Below, piece by piece: positions 13,001-24,200 of a stretch of DNA of 64,000 nt. Positions within the stretch are counted from its first letter, which is position 1, and every line of letters begins with the position of its first letter. Source of the DNA: Physella acuta (Eukaryota; Mollusca; Gastropoda; Physidae). Under the pieces are notes generated by a model. That model was not told where the DNA came from. It was given only the letters and a program-made list of their open reading frames with translations, and searched no databases. The stretch is from positions 1 through 64,000 of the forward strand of contig NW_026731942.1 in assembly GCF_028476545.1 (NCBI RefSeq). Direction: 5' to 3'. The position numbers were made by a program, and so were the translations under genes.

Positions 13001-16000
13001 GTGGTCAGTTGGTCAGTATACACATCTACAAGAGGTAACTTAATCTAGTGGTCAGTATACCCGTCTTCAAGTGGTAACTTAATCTAGTGGTCAGTTAGTC
13101 AGTATACACATCTACAAGAGGTAACTTAATCTAGTGGTTAGTTGTTCAGTATACCCTTCTACAAGAGGTAACTTAATCTAATCGTCAATAATAAGAGAAT
13201 AAGCCTAATAATTTGCTAATTAAGCACGCTATCTTAATTAACAAATGCAATTCCATCCTATTTTTTTCGAAACAAAAACGTTGCTGTTGTTATATTTTTT
13301 AAATACAAATAATAAAATAACATATTTTGTTTATTAGCGTGAGATGTTTAAAAAAAAAATATTACAAACTCCTAACCTAGGTTTTAGAGATCTTATGTCA
13401 CCCATGTTTTATTCTACTAGAACACTAATGGAGACGGTCTTGAATTTGACGATCTTAGGAAAGAAATACAAGAATGGAGGCTGAGATATATCGATGTAAG
13501 TTTACAAGATGGCTTACAGTATAACTCGGTGTACGGGCGTATTAAAAGATTACAGTTCAAACATCGTTATGTCCATGTGTTTTATCAAGCGGGTGAAGAT
13601 TGTAACAATGGCGTCCAGTTATTTTGTAGCCAACTGTAAATTTAATATACGAGCCGACCCGCGGTGTATCATACGCCGCTATTTAGTTGTTTTATTTTCT
13701 ACTTTTCAGTAATTGCTAATAATTTGTGAATTCGACAGTACCAATGCTGCCACTGAAAAAAATTTGCTTTAAAACACTACCCCCCCCTTTCCCCTAACCC
13801 CGACCCCCCCCCCCCCCCCCCCCGTGAAAGCAGCCTCCTCTTAGTTATTTCTTAGTTACCTCCTGTAAGTTTAAAATCGAATTAAATTATCTGCCCCTAA
13901 TAGAAACCCGGATCTACGATTTGTAAACATTTAGCTTTGTAAACATTTAGCGTGACCACAGCTCACCAGATAATGTGGGGGTGGGGGTGGTAGTGATAGT
14001 GATAGAGAGAAAGAGAAGGGACTGCAAGGAGGCGCTTGCAGCTTGTTTTCTAACGGCTTCCAGAAGAGAATTATATATATAGATAGATTTTTTTCGAAAG
14101 GTGTATCGATAATGGGAGATAACTCTTATCTTATTTTTTTATGATTTGTACATCTAAATAGTACTGAAAGGGAAGAGAATAATTAAATTATACCTTTATA
14201 ATATATTATAGAAAACAATATTCAAATCTCGCTAATAAAATTGGACATGTTAGGATAAAACTTCCAAATTTTTAGCAATAAGATTAAAAGCCAATCAATA
14301 ACAATATTGAAACCTTACTGTGTACAGTTTCGAGCTGCTTCATATTTAAATCTTCTATTGACATAAATTCTTCAATAAAGCTAATTAGTTTTTTTAATTG
14401 GATGAACCCATGTTTTAATGATGTAATCTTTGAAATTTTCCGTAAAGTATGTATTATGAGCTGACCCTGCCGTCGCTATTTATTTAATTTCTGCTTTTCA
14501 GCAATTCAAAATTTGTGAATTCCACACCACCAATTCTGCGACTGAAAATATGTTGCTTTAAAACACTATCAGTAGCGCGTGAAGGACGATTATCCTCACC
14601 CTCCCTTAGACCCCCCCCCCACCACCCCCCCACGTGACGACAGTTTACAATGAAAAGATCGAGCAGAACTTGTTATTACCTCCCCTTAGTTTCGAATCGT
14701 TTAAAAACTAAATTATCTGCCCCTAATATCATTCAGTAATTCGACCCGGCTCTACGGTTGTAAACATTTGGCGTGAACCACAGCTCACCAGAATGGTGGA
14801 GGTGGGGGTGGTATCGATATGGTCTGTTGAGCATGCCTGAAGAGCGAGGGAAGGGGGGGGGGGGGCTTCGTCGTCTTGTCCCACATGGTCCCTCCATGAA
14901 GAGAATTATATCTATAGATTCTACCTATTTCATTGTAGTGTACCACAGTGTTTACAATGGCTATTCCGTCCTAGACAAAATGTGTATTAATTCTACTTTG
15001 TAAAAAAATTTTCAGGTTGATTCTTTACTCAGGAAAATAAAGGTAAGAAGCCATTTTTATTGTAGATAATTTATATACAGAAAAAAAAAAATAGTTTACT
15101 GTGTTTAGCTTTGTACATTAAATTTTTAAAAGGAATCAGTTTTTTTTTTCAATATTAGATTATGTTTTTTTAGGCTGACTTAAAGGCCGATCACCCTCAT
15201 AGCGCAGTGGCCGAGTTCATATACGATCAACATTACGGTCCCTCTCATGGTAAGTTTATTATGAGCTTCTTGCATTCGGAAAAAACCTTTAAACAATTCC
15301 TTAACATTCCTTAACATTTTGGTTTATTTTTAATCGGCAACAGCGGATTTATAAAAGACAATAAAAAATTGCTTCTTACAGTTCAAAGTACGAAGTAGCT
15401 TTAATTTTAACCAAATGTGCTATGTCGAGTTAGCAGCCTAGCGCTCTACCGCTTAGACCACGCCCTCCCCCCCCCCCCCCTCAACACATCTGGCCTTGAC
15501 GCAGTGGCTTAGCTACCGTAAATCCAGCGTAAGCAAGGTATAGGGAACTCGAGGAAAATAGGGGCCCGAAAATCCTAGCTACGCCACTGCCCAGAGGCGT
15601 AGCGACCCTTCTCGGCGCCCGGGGACAAACTTTCAATTTGGCGCACCCCTCGGGATTATTTTCGATTTGCACCCCCCCCCCCCCCTTGAATTTTCGATTT
15701 GCACCAACCCTTCCCCCCCCCTCGATCTTTCAATTTGCACCACCCCCCCCCCCCCCCCCCCCCTCAAACTTTCGATTTGCACCCCCTCTCATATATTTTT
15801 ATATTTATAGTTATAGAGCAACAATGCAGCTAAAATGAAATTTTACTTTGTTTTTCCAACCCATTTTGGCGCCCCCTAAGGTCAGCGCCCGGGGACATAT
15901 CTACCCCCTGCCCCCCCCCCCCTTCGCTACGCCTCTGCCACTGTCTTGATGCTAGTTTATTAAATGTTAACGTGTTGTTTTTTGTTCTAACCTGACCAGT

Positions 16001-18276
16001 ACCAGGTCTGGCTGACGTACCGGATGTCCAAAAACCGTACCATATAGCAGACTACGATGAATGGAAAAAATACATGCAGAACAAGGTGAGAACATCATAT
16101 TTACTCGTTGTGAGTAGGTCATGTTCTGCAACACGATTAACCTACAGGTAAAACTAGTCGGTGTTCTATAAATACACCGTGGATGTAGTGGTCAGCTGAA
16201 ATGTTAATGTATTCTATTTGAGTTTGATTTTTTTTTAAAGTACATTTCGACCCCTCCGGTTCATGGGTGTAGGTGAAGTAGAGTTCACCTGTTTCAGTGG
16301 CCACGGTAGATAAAAGGGATAGCGTGATCAGCACTGTCTAGCCGCTTTTTACTGTATACCTATCAGAGCTGGGTGGACTCAGAGACGAACTAGAGCGCGG
16401 GACCTGAATTAGAGAACTTCGGGTTATCAGTCGAACGCTCTACCATCCGACCACCCCGTCCCATATACTTTGTTAACCTTAATGTCATTTATTTCACAAC
16501 TAAGTTTTCGTTATGTGTAAAATATAAAACCAAACATCATTTCTTTCGCTTTCATAGTACTCGTTCTTAGCAGCTTACATTATTAAAATAAATGACATTT
16601 AAAATATATCTGTATAGTAGCATTCGTACGCATGCGCGTAAAATGCACACACATTAAATAATCTACAGCAAACTTAAATTTGAAACAGCATTCATCTAAC
16701 CATATGTTTTTAATGGCAGGTACCGGATCTAACCGGCGATCCGGCTTTATACATCCCACATCAACCGGCGTCATCACACGGCAGCACCAAGGTGCAGGTG
16801 GAGGTGTACCCTCCGGCACAGAACGGTCACGTCAAGGACCTGGTCGACATCCGGTCCGTGTCCGGCACCACCTCCAGAGGACCCAGCCCCCGGGTGACGT
16901 CATCCGAGCACCACCCACCGGGCAGTCCCCAGTCCACCAACAGCCAGGTCGAACTTTTGGAGCGGAAGATCTCGTTCTCAAGCGAGACTACCGAGAGTCA
17001 CGTGACGAGACCGGAAGAGGATTCGCTCGGGCGCGGGAAGGGCGACCCCAACTGGATTCTGGTGACGGAAGTGACGTCGGCATCGAACGATAACAAATCG
17101 GAGAAGAGGAGAATCGTGGGGCTGAAAAAAGACGAAAAAGAGAGTCACTACGATAGCGGAGTCAGCTTTAATTACCCGGATTTAGAAGGCAACGAGGAAA
17201 CGGAACAGACCTACTGGGACAATTTTCATACGAAACAGAAAGTCCCCGCCTACGCGGATAGGACTAAAAGTTTAGGCCGTAAGAATAAAGAAATTAAATT
17301 CCTACAGGCCTACACCCCCAAGGTCCTCAGCACATCCTTGCAGGAGGGTCTTGAATTCGGTCCTCTGAGGTGGTACCACAACGAGACGCAGGAAGCGGAT
17401 CGTGGTTTCCATGGTAACAATACATCAGCAGACGGCGTGAAAAGACGAACGCCGACCCCTGATTACGAAGAGAGTATGGCGTCCCATGCTTCCCAGCATG
17501 GATACGCTTCTAATCCAAACCAACAAGCAACTAACCAAAACCAAAACTTTCAACGCGCGACTAACATTAGAAGAAAAGGTCCTGTCGAGGGTCAACGACC
17601 TCAGCTTTCTCCAACGGTTCCGCCACAACTCCCTACCAAAACGTACCCGCCTTACGTCACCGGTAATATCAATGTACACCAAAACACAAACAACCAACAA
17701 GTCAGCTCTAACTTCAAACCATCGCTAGCCCCGCTCGCTCCAAACAACCCTGAAATCAAATCAACAGCCACCAAAAAACCTCAACCAAACTTCGACGGAG
17801 ACAAAACAGCGGTCCAGAGATACCCAAACTCGTCAAACTCACAAACTTTCCAACCGCAACTTTCAAATACAGCGAATATAGAACAAAAACCTGTTACGAA
17901 ATCAACAGTTCATCCCAACAAAAATGACAATGCATCAAACTCAAACCAGCAACCAAAAACTCAAAACAACGGCGAAATCAAACCAGCGGCCGAAACACAA
18001 ACCAAAACCAACACTTTGAAATCAAACAAACACAGCATTATAGTAACAGACACAGATTCCAAAGAGATCGTTTACCTAGAAGGCGAAATCAAATCGACGG
18101 AAACTCCCAGCAACGATAACGATTCGAACAGCAGTGGGGTAGACAGCATCCGGTCGTACAGCGCGGAAATAGGTCGCGTGCTCAGTGACCTAGATGAGGC
18201 TTTGGAGAGCCACGGGTGGCAGGCGTCCATCAAGAAACATAACAAGCAGCCCAGGCCCTTAGTGGCCTATGTGTAG
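7082..18276 (+). CDS. Formin-type GBD/FH3-domain protein (5' end not found)
   Basis: Ten exons join in frame: 7082-7238, 10174-10224, 11166-11264, 11857-12006, 12525-12641, 13421-13495, 15016-15042 (a 27-bp microexon), 15174-15249, 16000-16085 and 16720-18276. Together they encode 797 residues plus a stop; upstream exons are missing. The first six give an armadillo-like series typical of the formin GBD/FH3 module. It includes DEQDCLLCIKYTLRIR, EEILEYNPGLYTVVTCLMSN and VSCLRLLNTILNLC, and ends with RVFLQYEMEEAGLD, which lines up with the RVHLQYEF..LGLD segment of FMNL and INF2. In formins this region binds Rho-family GTPases and mediates autoinhibition. Here a 518-residue N/Q/P-rich tail follows, with no polyproline FH1 and no FH2. 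The stop is followed by copies of its own 3' end. FH3 assignment is likely; subfamily and cellular role are not determinable. It could be a truncated isoform. Confidence 0.7.
8331..8536. mobile_element. hAT MITE with CAGGGGTCGGCAACC ends
   Basis: A 206-bp element with inverted ends CAGGGGTCGGCAACCT and AGGTTGCCGACCCCTG. The flanking 8-bp CCCTAACC is duplicated exactly, although the target is itself repetitive. These ends match the widespread animal hAT family type. It is non-autonomous, with no open frame. Confidence 0.9.
8833..9080 (+). mobile_element. LINE 3' end (5'-truncated, dead)
   Basis: The plus strand reads as the C-terminal tail of a non-LTR reverse transcriptase. It contains KHALDWNSQGK, VGRPRNTWRRTVEEEAKTPG and, after an in-frame TGA, WRCVVAALCSPGA. 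This is the usual 'ALDWNPQGKRRRGRPRTTWRR' tail. A second in-frame stop follows IGHIL near the start. The copy ends in a short TGA-repeat tail (gatgatgatgaa) and sits inside the telomere-like satellite. Confidence 0.75.
9225..9465. repeat. 42-bp tandem repeat
   Basis: About four copies of a 42-bp unit containing CTAACCATCCACGGAAACGT and TCACTTGTATCGTTACCCC. It follows the telomere-like satellite and may derive from it, since each unit still holds CCCTAACC. Confidence 0.8.
9481..9697. mobile_element. hAT MITE with CAGGGGTCTCCAAACT ends
   Basis: A 217-bp element whose ends CAGGGGTCTCCAAACTAC and AGTTTGGAGTCCCCTG are imperfect inverted repeats. The 8-bp CCCTAAGC is duplicated exactly on both sides. 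A GC-rich block of 'cggcccgcgg' type follows the left end. It is the second hAT insertion here that hit a CCCTAA-containing target. Confidence 0.9.
10392..10624. mobile_element. hAT-like MITE, family A
   Basis: It runs from CAGTGTTTCTTCCAGAC to GCCTGGAAGAAACTCTG. The 8-bp flank ATTGTGAT is duplicated exactly. It carries four poly-G tracts on the plus strand and sits in a formin-like intron. Confidence 0.9.
10778..10925. mobile_element. internally deleted family A MITE
   Basis: It has a 'gtgtttctttca' left end and a 'cttaaagaaacactg' right end, with G and C tracts between, but lacks the central 'aaaagtatatattttc' spacer of full copies. Confidence 0.6.
11351..11444. repeat. 94-bp near-perfect foldback element
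   Basis: Two 41-base arms (11351-11391 and 11404-11444) are reverse complements with only two mismatches and a 12-base loop. The arms start ATAGGGCTGGTAAGTAGGTC. The 6-bp TAGTGA lies directly on both sides, suggesting insertion of a small foldback element. A transcript from either strand would form a long hairpin. Confidence 0.8.
12632..13185. repeat. Tandem array copying a splice donor of the formin-like gene
   Basis: About twelve copies of a 30-55 bp unit built on ACAAGAGGTAACTTAATCTA and 'gtggtcagttggtcagt'. The first copy includes the last bases of the exon ending at 12641 and its GTAACT donor, so most units repeat an exon end plus donor. Confidence 0.9.
13650..14095 (+). repeat. Dispersed repeat, copy 1
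   Basis: It shares a series of blocks with 14463-14925 in the same order: 'gctatttagttg...ttttcag', 'ttgctttaaaacacta', a poly-C tract, 'aaattatctgcccctaata', 'tgtaaacattt', 'accacagctcaccaga', 'ggtgggggtggta', and an end reading 'agagaattatat..atagat'. There is no open frame. It is probably an old non-autonomous retroelement, but the type is not identified. Confidence 0.65.
14463..14925 (+). repeat. Dispersed repeat, copy 2
   Basis: Second copy of the repeat at 13650-14095, in the same orientation and in the same intron of the formin-like gene. The shared blocks and the 'gaagagaattatatctatagat' end make a common origin clear. The copies have diverged by both substitutions and indels. Confidence 0.65.
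15500..15955. mobile_element. Nested hAT-like MITEs
   Basis: A family B copy (about 15593-15948, CAGAGGCGTAGCGA to TCGCTACGCCTCTG) has flanks CCACTGCC and CCACTGTC, matching at 7 of 8 bases. It sits at the right end of a small element running from CAGTGGCTTAGCTACCG to CTAGCTACGCCACTG. Long poly-C tracts fill the inside of the family B copy. Confidence 0.75.
16240..16462 (-). mobile_element. tRNA-derived SINE, family A
   Basis: The high-coordinate end, read on the minus strand, resembles a tRNA head with a 'gtcggatggtagagcgttcg' A-box region. The body includes 'agagttcacctgtttc' and 'tatcagagctgggtggactc', shared with the other SINE copies in this window. Confidence 0.7.
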
Positions 18277-19235
18277 AGTCATGGAACATTCTAGATGAGG
18301 CCAGCAGTGGCCTATGTGTAGAGTCATGCTTCAATCAATGAACATTCTAGATGAGGCTTTGGAGAGCCACGGGTGGCAAGCGTCCGTCAAGAAACACAAC
18401 AAGCAGCCCAGGCCCTTAGTGGCCTATGTGTAGAGTCGTGCAGCAGTCAAGGAACATTCTAGATTAGGCCGGCAGTGGCCTATGTGTAGAGTCGTGCAGC
18501 AGTCAAGGAACATTCTAGATTAGGCCGGCAGTGGCCTATGTGTAGAGTCGTGCAGCAGTCAAGGAACATTCTAGATTAGGCCGGCAGTGGCCTATGTGTA
18601 GAGTCATGCAGCAGTCAAGGAACATTCTAGATTAGGCCGGCAGTGGCCTATGTGTGGAGTCATGCAGCAGTCAAGGAACATTCTAGATGAGGCCGGCAGT
18701 GGCGTATGTGCAGAGTCATGCAGCAGTCAAAGAACATTCTAGATGGGGCCGGCAGTGGCCTATGTGCAGAGTCATGCAGCAGTCAAGGAACATTCTAGAT
18801 GAGGCCGGCAGTGGCCTATGTGTAGAGCCATGCATCAGTCAAGGAACATTCTAGATGAGGCCGGCAGTGGCCTATGTGTAGAGTCATGCAGCAGTCAAGG
18901 AACATTCTAGATGAGGCCGGCAGTGGCCTATGTGTAGAGTCATGCATCAGTCTAGGAACATTCTAGATGAGGCTGGCAGTGGCTTTTGTGTAGAGCTACG
19001 TATTAACATTCACAATAAAGCCAGAAGTGCCAGATGAGGCTTGTGTGTTGCTAAGCGTCAATCAAAGAATATCCTAGAATCTATATGAGACTGCTAGTGG
19101 CTTGTATAGAGCTACGTATCAATCCAGGAACATTCTAGTTGAGGCCGTTAGTGACTTGTTGTATAGAGCTACGCATGAATCAAGGAACATTCCCGATGAG
19201 GCCGTTAGCGACCAACGGGTAGTGCTAAGTCTCCG
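18277..19235. repeat. About 60-bp array derived from the 3' end of the formin-like gene
   Basis: Roughly twelve or more tandem units carry GGCCTATGTGTAGAGTCATG and 'cagtcaaggaacattctaga'. The unit contains the last codons of the gene with its TAG stop plus the start of the 3' UTR. The block at 18352-18432 repeats about 80 bp of terminal coding sequence nearly verbatim. Copies decay toward the distal end. Confidence 0.9.
19014..19019 (+). terminator. Candidate poly-A signal of formin-like gene
   Basis: AATAAA lies downstream of the stop, beyond most of the 3' array. Further AATAAA matches lie near 19266 and 19403. None is proven. Confidence 0.3.
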
Positions 19236-19539
19236 TTTTGGTTAGGAAAATGTTACCAATAGCGGGAAATAAAAACGTATTCAGTTAGTCAAAATGTCAA
19301 GTTTAAAAATTGTGTACATGTTTTGTACACAAAATGCCAGTCGGTACAACAATCTGATTAACACCAGTGTGCAGTCGTCAGCTTGTTTATTTTAAATTTA
19401 TTTTAATAAATTACAAAAAAAGACGGTGGTTGTTGAAAGAAGTTGAGACGGCTTCAGCTAGTTAATGGCTTGAACAGTAGCGTCAAAAGACTGGGAGGGG
19501 GGGGGGGGGGAGAGGGAGGGGGGGGAGAGAGAGAAGGAG

Positions 19540-19775
19540 GGGGGAGGGGGTAGGGTCGACAACCCATCTAGGTGAGACAACTCCAAAATCAAACAAATGC
19601 TGCCTTGTAGTGTGTTCTTGGTACGACAAAAGCTATGAAAGCATACCCAGAAAAGAAAAGCTGGCTGAAATAAAGAGTCAACGGGCCAGCTGGCGCATAA
19701 CAAGTTGACAAACGGCAATACATCATATTGTATTGGAGGGAATCTTGTCCAACATTACAATTAAGAACAAAGAAA
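19540..19775 (+). mobile_element. SINE, family B
   Basis: It shares 'gacaactccaaaatcaaa', 'tgctgccttgtagtgtgttc', 'gcgcataacaagttgac' and the tail 'attaagaacaaagaa' with the copy at 50278-50552. A (G)n/(GA)n purine run (19494-19555) precedes it. Confidence 0.65.
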
Positions 19776-19989
19776 AAAGAGCTGTAGCATTGATACCCAG
19801 GTCTATTTTAGCCGGATTGTAATTGTAACACTAGACAGGTAGATCAATAGCCACAAGTACAACAATAGCTTATTACTCTACAGCTAAGTTAGTGTAAATG
19901 TGTGCAGGATCAACATAGAATCGGGTACGAATGGCGAATACATTGACTATTCAAAGTTTGGTAATTAGGGGTAATTGACTTGAATGCTC

Positions 19990-20208
19990 TAGCAATCCAT
20001 TGGGCAGATGAAGTAGAGTTCACGTTTATTGACCTTGGTATGTGAACTTGGTGGTCAGAACTATGCCAAGCCTCCAATGTATGTTAAGTACCCATCAGAG
20101 CTGGGTGTACTTACGGATGTCTTGCAGTCCAGAGTCCTAACAGAGATCCGAACTCCAACCCTTTGGGCTAGCAGCCAAACGCTCTGCCATTCGACCACAT
20201 TGTCTCAT
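19990..20208 (-). mobile_element. tRNA-derived SINE, family A
   Basis: It has 'gaagtagagttcac', 'tacccatcagagctgggtg' and, read on the minus strand, a tRNA-like head with 'gaatggcagagcgtttggct'. It lies between the two convergent genes. Confidence 0.7.
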
Positions 20209-21251
20209 TAGCATAAAGTGATCAGTTTTAAATCTAAATTAGCTATTTTAGTCAAGTGATCTTCCCCCCCCCCCCCCCCCCCCCCCCACGGTTTGTGTTT
20301 AGGTTTCAAGTTGTTTGCAGGTGGGTTAACATTTTCTACAACTCTATCCTACTCCACACTTAACATAGCCGGCAAGAACATAGTGGCCGAGGATACAAAC
20401 TAAGTAAAATATGGAACAATAATTTAAGCAAAGAACACAGTCGCACAAGATACGAAATTACAATCATATGAAACAATTTAATTTTGAAAAAAAAAAAAAA
20501 TTGTACATATCAAGAGTACATAATTATGACAATTTAAACTGGGAGGGGAGACAAATCACAAAAAAATATAGTGTAAAGAATGTCATTGATCAGCCAACAA
20601 TGTCTGTCAATTATGATGTACGTACATAATCTTTACACATAAAATACCTTAAAGAAATAAGGTCAACAGAAAATTTTATTCACAATCCTTCATACTTTTC
20701 TAAAGAATAAAAAGGCATAGGTTAACAGACTTACAAAACTACTTAAAAAAGAAGATGTTAATTCCTTTAAAATAATAATACAGAATACAAGTTCACTTTG
20801 ACAATACTCAATCATTTTTTTTAAATTCATTACGCCTTAAATTCAATATGCTGAGCATTGCCTGGTGTATTTCCTACAAATACAGAGACAGGCAATACAA
20901 ATATAGGAGGGCAGGAGAATATAAAACAATAATGAGGACTACAACGACCATTAAGTATACAACAGTTCATTGATAAAAAATGCTACAATATTTTACTCTG
21001 TATTACTCCATAGGTACTTCACTGAAAGACTTGGAATGTAGGTCATCTGGCATTAGTTGTTACAAACAGGAAAAAAAATTGTTTAAACAACTGTTTTTTT
21101 TTATTCTTATTATACAATAATGGTTATCACTGAGAAAATTTTCTTTTAAGTAATACAACAATTTAAAAAAAGGTAATAATCTTTTTTTCTACTTGTATTG
21201 AGTGGATTTCTCTTTACTCTTGATTTCTAGCATTTGATAATTTCTCTGATC
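20209..21251. other. Spacer between convergent genes
   Basis: AT-rich DNA with a 25-bp poly-C run near 20263 and no recognisable exon. It includes the probable 3' UTR of the mannosidase gene on the minus strand. Confidence 0.5.
21100..21105 (-). terminator. Candidate poly-A signal of mannosidase gene 1
   Basis: TTTATT on the plus strand is AATAAA on the minus strand, about 150 bases after the stop codon at 21252-21254. Confidence 0.35.
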
Positions 21252-24200
21252 CTAAATATTAATGTTGACTTGTAAAGTGACAATCTCCATAGGGCCCAGA
21301 GTTACCACTGTGCCAGATAAATGTTTGCGTGGCTGGCCACCTACAGAGATGAAGACAGTGTTTGGTGATTGAAAACATTTCTATTGTTACAATAAAATAA
21401 ATATTAAACATACACTTAATTCATTACAAATAATATCAGATAATAATAGCAAACCCCTTCATATTTGTGTCTGAAAAAAATTTAAAAAATCTTTAATAAA
21501 TTTTATGTTTTGCTGATTTTAAGGCCAACCGCTCCACCCAGGTACCATTTGCATGTGGTGAGCAAGTTGAAAAAGCCTTCAAAGTCTATTAGAAAACAAC
21601 TCAAGTAAAACAAATGACCTTCACTTACCAATTGTTGCTGACTGGGTGTTCCACTTTAACCTTTGAACTTGCTCTATTGGGATGTTAGCACCCAGTGCCA
21701 ATTCATGGACGTCAGTCAGTTGGAATGGGGCAAAAATGTTCTGCACAATAGTAGAAGACATCAAATATGAGACACCAAAAAGCAAAGAGATAAATAAAGT
21801 GTACAGTTTGGTTTTCTAGGCTATACATGAGAACAGGCTACTCTGATGGTAGAAAATGGAAAAATGGCTGGTCATGGAATTGACCGTTCAGCCTATTTAC
21901 ATAGGGAAGTCACAGAAACTGTTATGATGTATGTGAGAGGGTACAAGAGTATGTGTGTTGTGAAAGGATTTCATATAAATAAAAGATGGTGGCTGTGTGA
22001 CGCTGTAAGCAAGAGTGTGACGTTTCACTGTAGGTTCGTTGAAGCTGGGGAAGAAGTTTAGGTAGCCTTGTGTCTTATTGTGTTAGGGTGACGACGTGTA
22101 TGTAGTCAAGTATCGTTTTTTTCAAGTCGTCTTATGTATTTTTATAGTGCAATAAACAGTGTAATGAACTAATGTCATCCTGTTGAGTCATTTATCTGCG
22201 CTGAATTCGTCGTACTTTAAGTCGGAACTCTAGGATGAACTCTGGAATGATTAGAGGACATGATGGTATTGTAGACCCTCTCACTGCACAACTGCAGGAT
22301 ACATTGTCCCCAGTTACATCAGAAACAGACATAGTGCTGACCACACTATCTCTTCATTTGCCGAGGTCACAGAAACAAGTGAACTCTACTTCACTTGCAA
22401 TATAGATCGTCAGGTTTGAAAGGGAACTTCTTCACATCAGAAACAGGTGAACTCTTCTTCACCTACCCTATTGACTGTCAGGTCAGAATGTGTAACTTTA
22501 CATTTATTCCAAAAAAATAATTCTTCAGTCCAGTAAAAGACTGCAGAACATACACATACATCAATATTTGCACCAGAATCACACACAACATAAAATCACT
22601 CACCTGAATCACACACAACATAAAATCACTCACCTGAATCACACACAACATAAAATCACTCACCTGAATCACACACAACATAAAATCACTCACCTGAATC
22701 ACACACAACATAAAATCACTCACCTGAATGTCAAAAGTTACAGGGTTAGAGAGGGTTGCGTCTTCACCTTTCTCATAGAAGTGTTCAAACCTGATCAGGT
22801 AAGGTACAGAGGGGCCGGGGGATGGCACTGGTCCAGTGTGGCGGAACTGTTCCAAGGTCAACAAGTGCACATTTTTGGGCAGCGAGGTGGCCAGGGCAGA
22901 CCACTGGTGACAAGAAAACAATGTTACAGTAAATTACTTTCTGCTGTTAGAAATAAAATCTTTTTTTTATAACAAATATAATGTAAATAATTTCTACTGA
23001 AAAATATTTTTCTTTTCTATAAGCATTTTTTTGCACTATATAATTTACATTAAAACATCTTTCGGAATTATTTTCATATTTTCAAAAATGTGTTAAAGTT
23101 CAAATGATTTTCAATTTATTAAAAACTTAAAGAACTATTTCTTTTTACTTGCCATTAATTGTAACAAGATTTTAAAACTGAAGCTAAAAACACAACACTA
23201 CAATAGGGGTGAAGCAAATTTTCCACAACATTCACCGACCTGTGTTCTGAACAGCTGGACATAGACTGATGGCTCGACCTTGAGGTCAGAGAAGGTCACC
23301 TGAGGCTGCAAGAAGATCTCCTGGGCCAGGGGACGGTAAATGCTGGCGGAGGTCTCCACATTGTCTAGCACCAAGTAGTGGGTACCTGGATATTTAACAA
23401 TTTTAAACAACATTAGACAATGTTAAACGTTAGACTGTCATAAATGTTTACTTTCACAAATTTATTTGCCAAAACAATTTGTTATCTGCATGGTTTGGAT
23501 TTAAAACTAGAAATAATACATGTTATTTTGTAATGATGTGTGGAATGTTTTTTTTTTTTTTTTTATAATCCCTTTAAAACCTGATGGTCTATGGGGCAAG
23601 TGAAATAGAGTTCACTTGATTCTGTGACCTTGGCATATGAAAGGATAGTGTGGTCAGCACTATGCCCAGCAGCCTTTACTTTTCCCTAACGTGAGTTTGG
23701 TACCCATCAGAGTTGGGTGGGATGTGTGGATTATTGTTACATTATAAATAGTAAAATGACCCTTTCAGACAGGACAGTCTTGTACATAGGCTAATAAAAA
23801 TAGTGTGGTCAGCACTACGCTCAGCCACTTTTACTTTCCCAGATTCAATTTACATGACGTAAAGAATTCTCTTTAGACCTAGCAATCCTTTGGCCAGATA
23901 AGTAGAGTTCTTATGTTTCTTGACCGCTGTGGTCAGCACTTTGCTCAGCCGCCTTTACCTACCCTAACATGAGTTAGGTACTTGAGACTTTCGGGTTAGC
24001 AGCCTAGCACTCTACAGCTTACCATAGATTAAATTTACAAACATCAGATTTAGGTAAACTCAAACATGTCCTTTGTGATACAAACCCAAGACTAAAAGTT
24101 AATAAACATGTTCTCTACTTAGTGATCTCACCAACCTTAAAAAAACAACAAGTGTGCTAAACCATAATGCTGCAAGTCACTTTCTATTACAACTTAGTTC

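Noticed and set aside
12632-13185. Possible CRISPR-like array
   Set aside because: Regular repeats with variable spacers, but in an animal intron, with the spacers themselves repetitive and derived from the same splice junction.
16680-17093. 137-codon frame overlapping the last formin-like exon
   Set aside because: Out of frame with the exon series; the 518-residue frame continues the upstream exons exactly.
22568-22972. 134-codon plus-strand frame with [10 protein letters not shown] repeats
   Set aside because: Antisense shadow of mannosidase exon 24 and its 30-bp repeat array.
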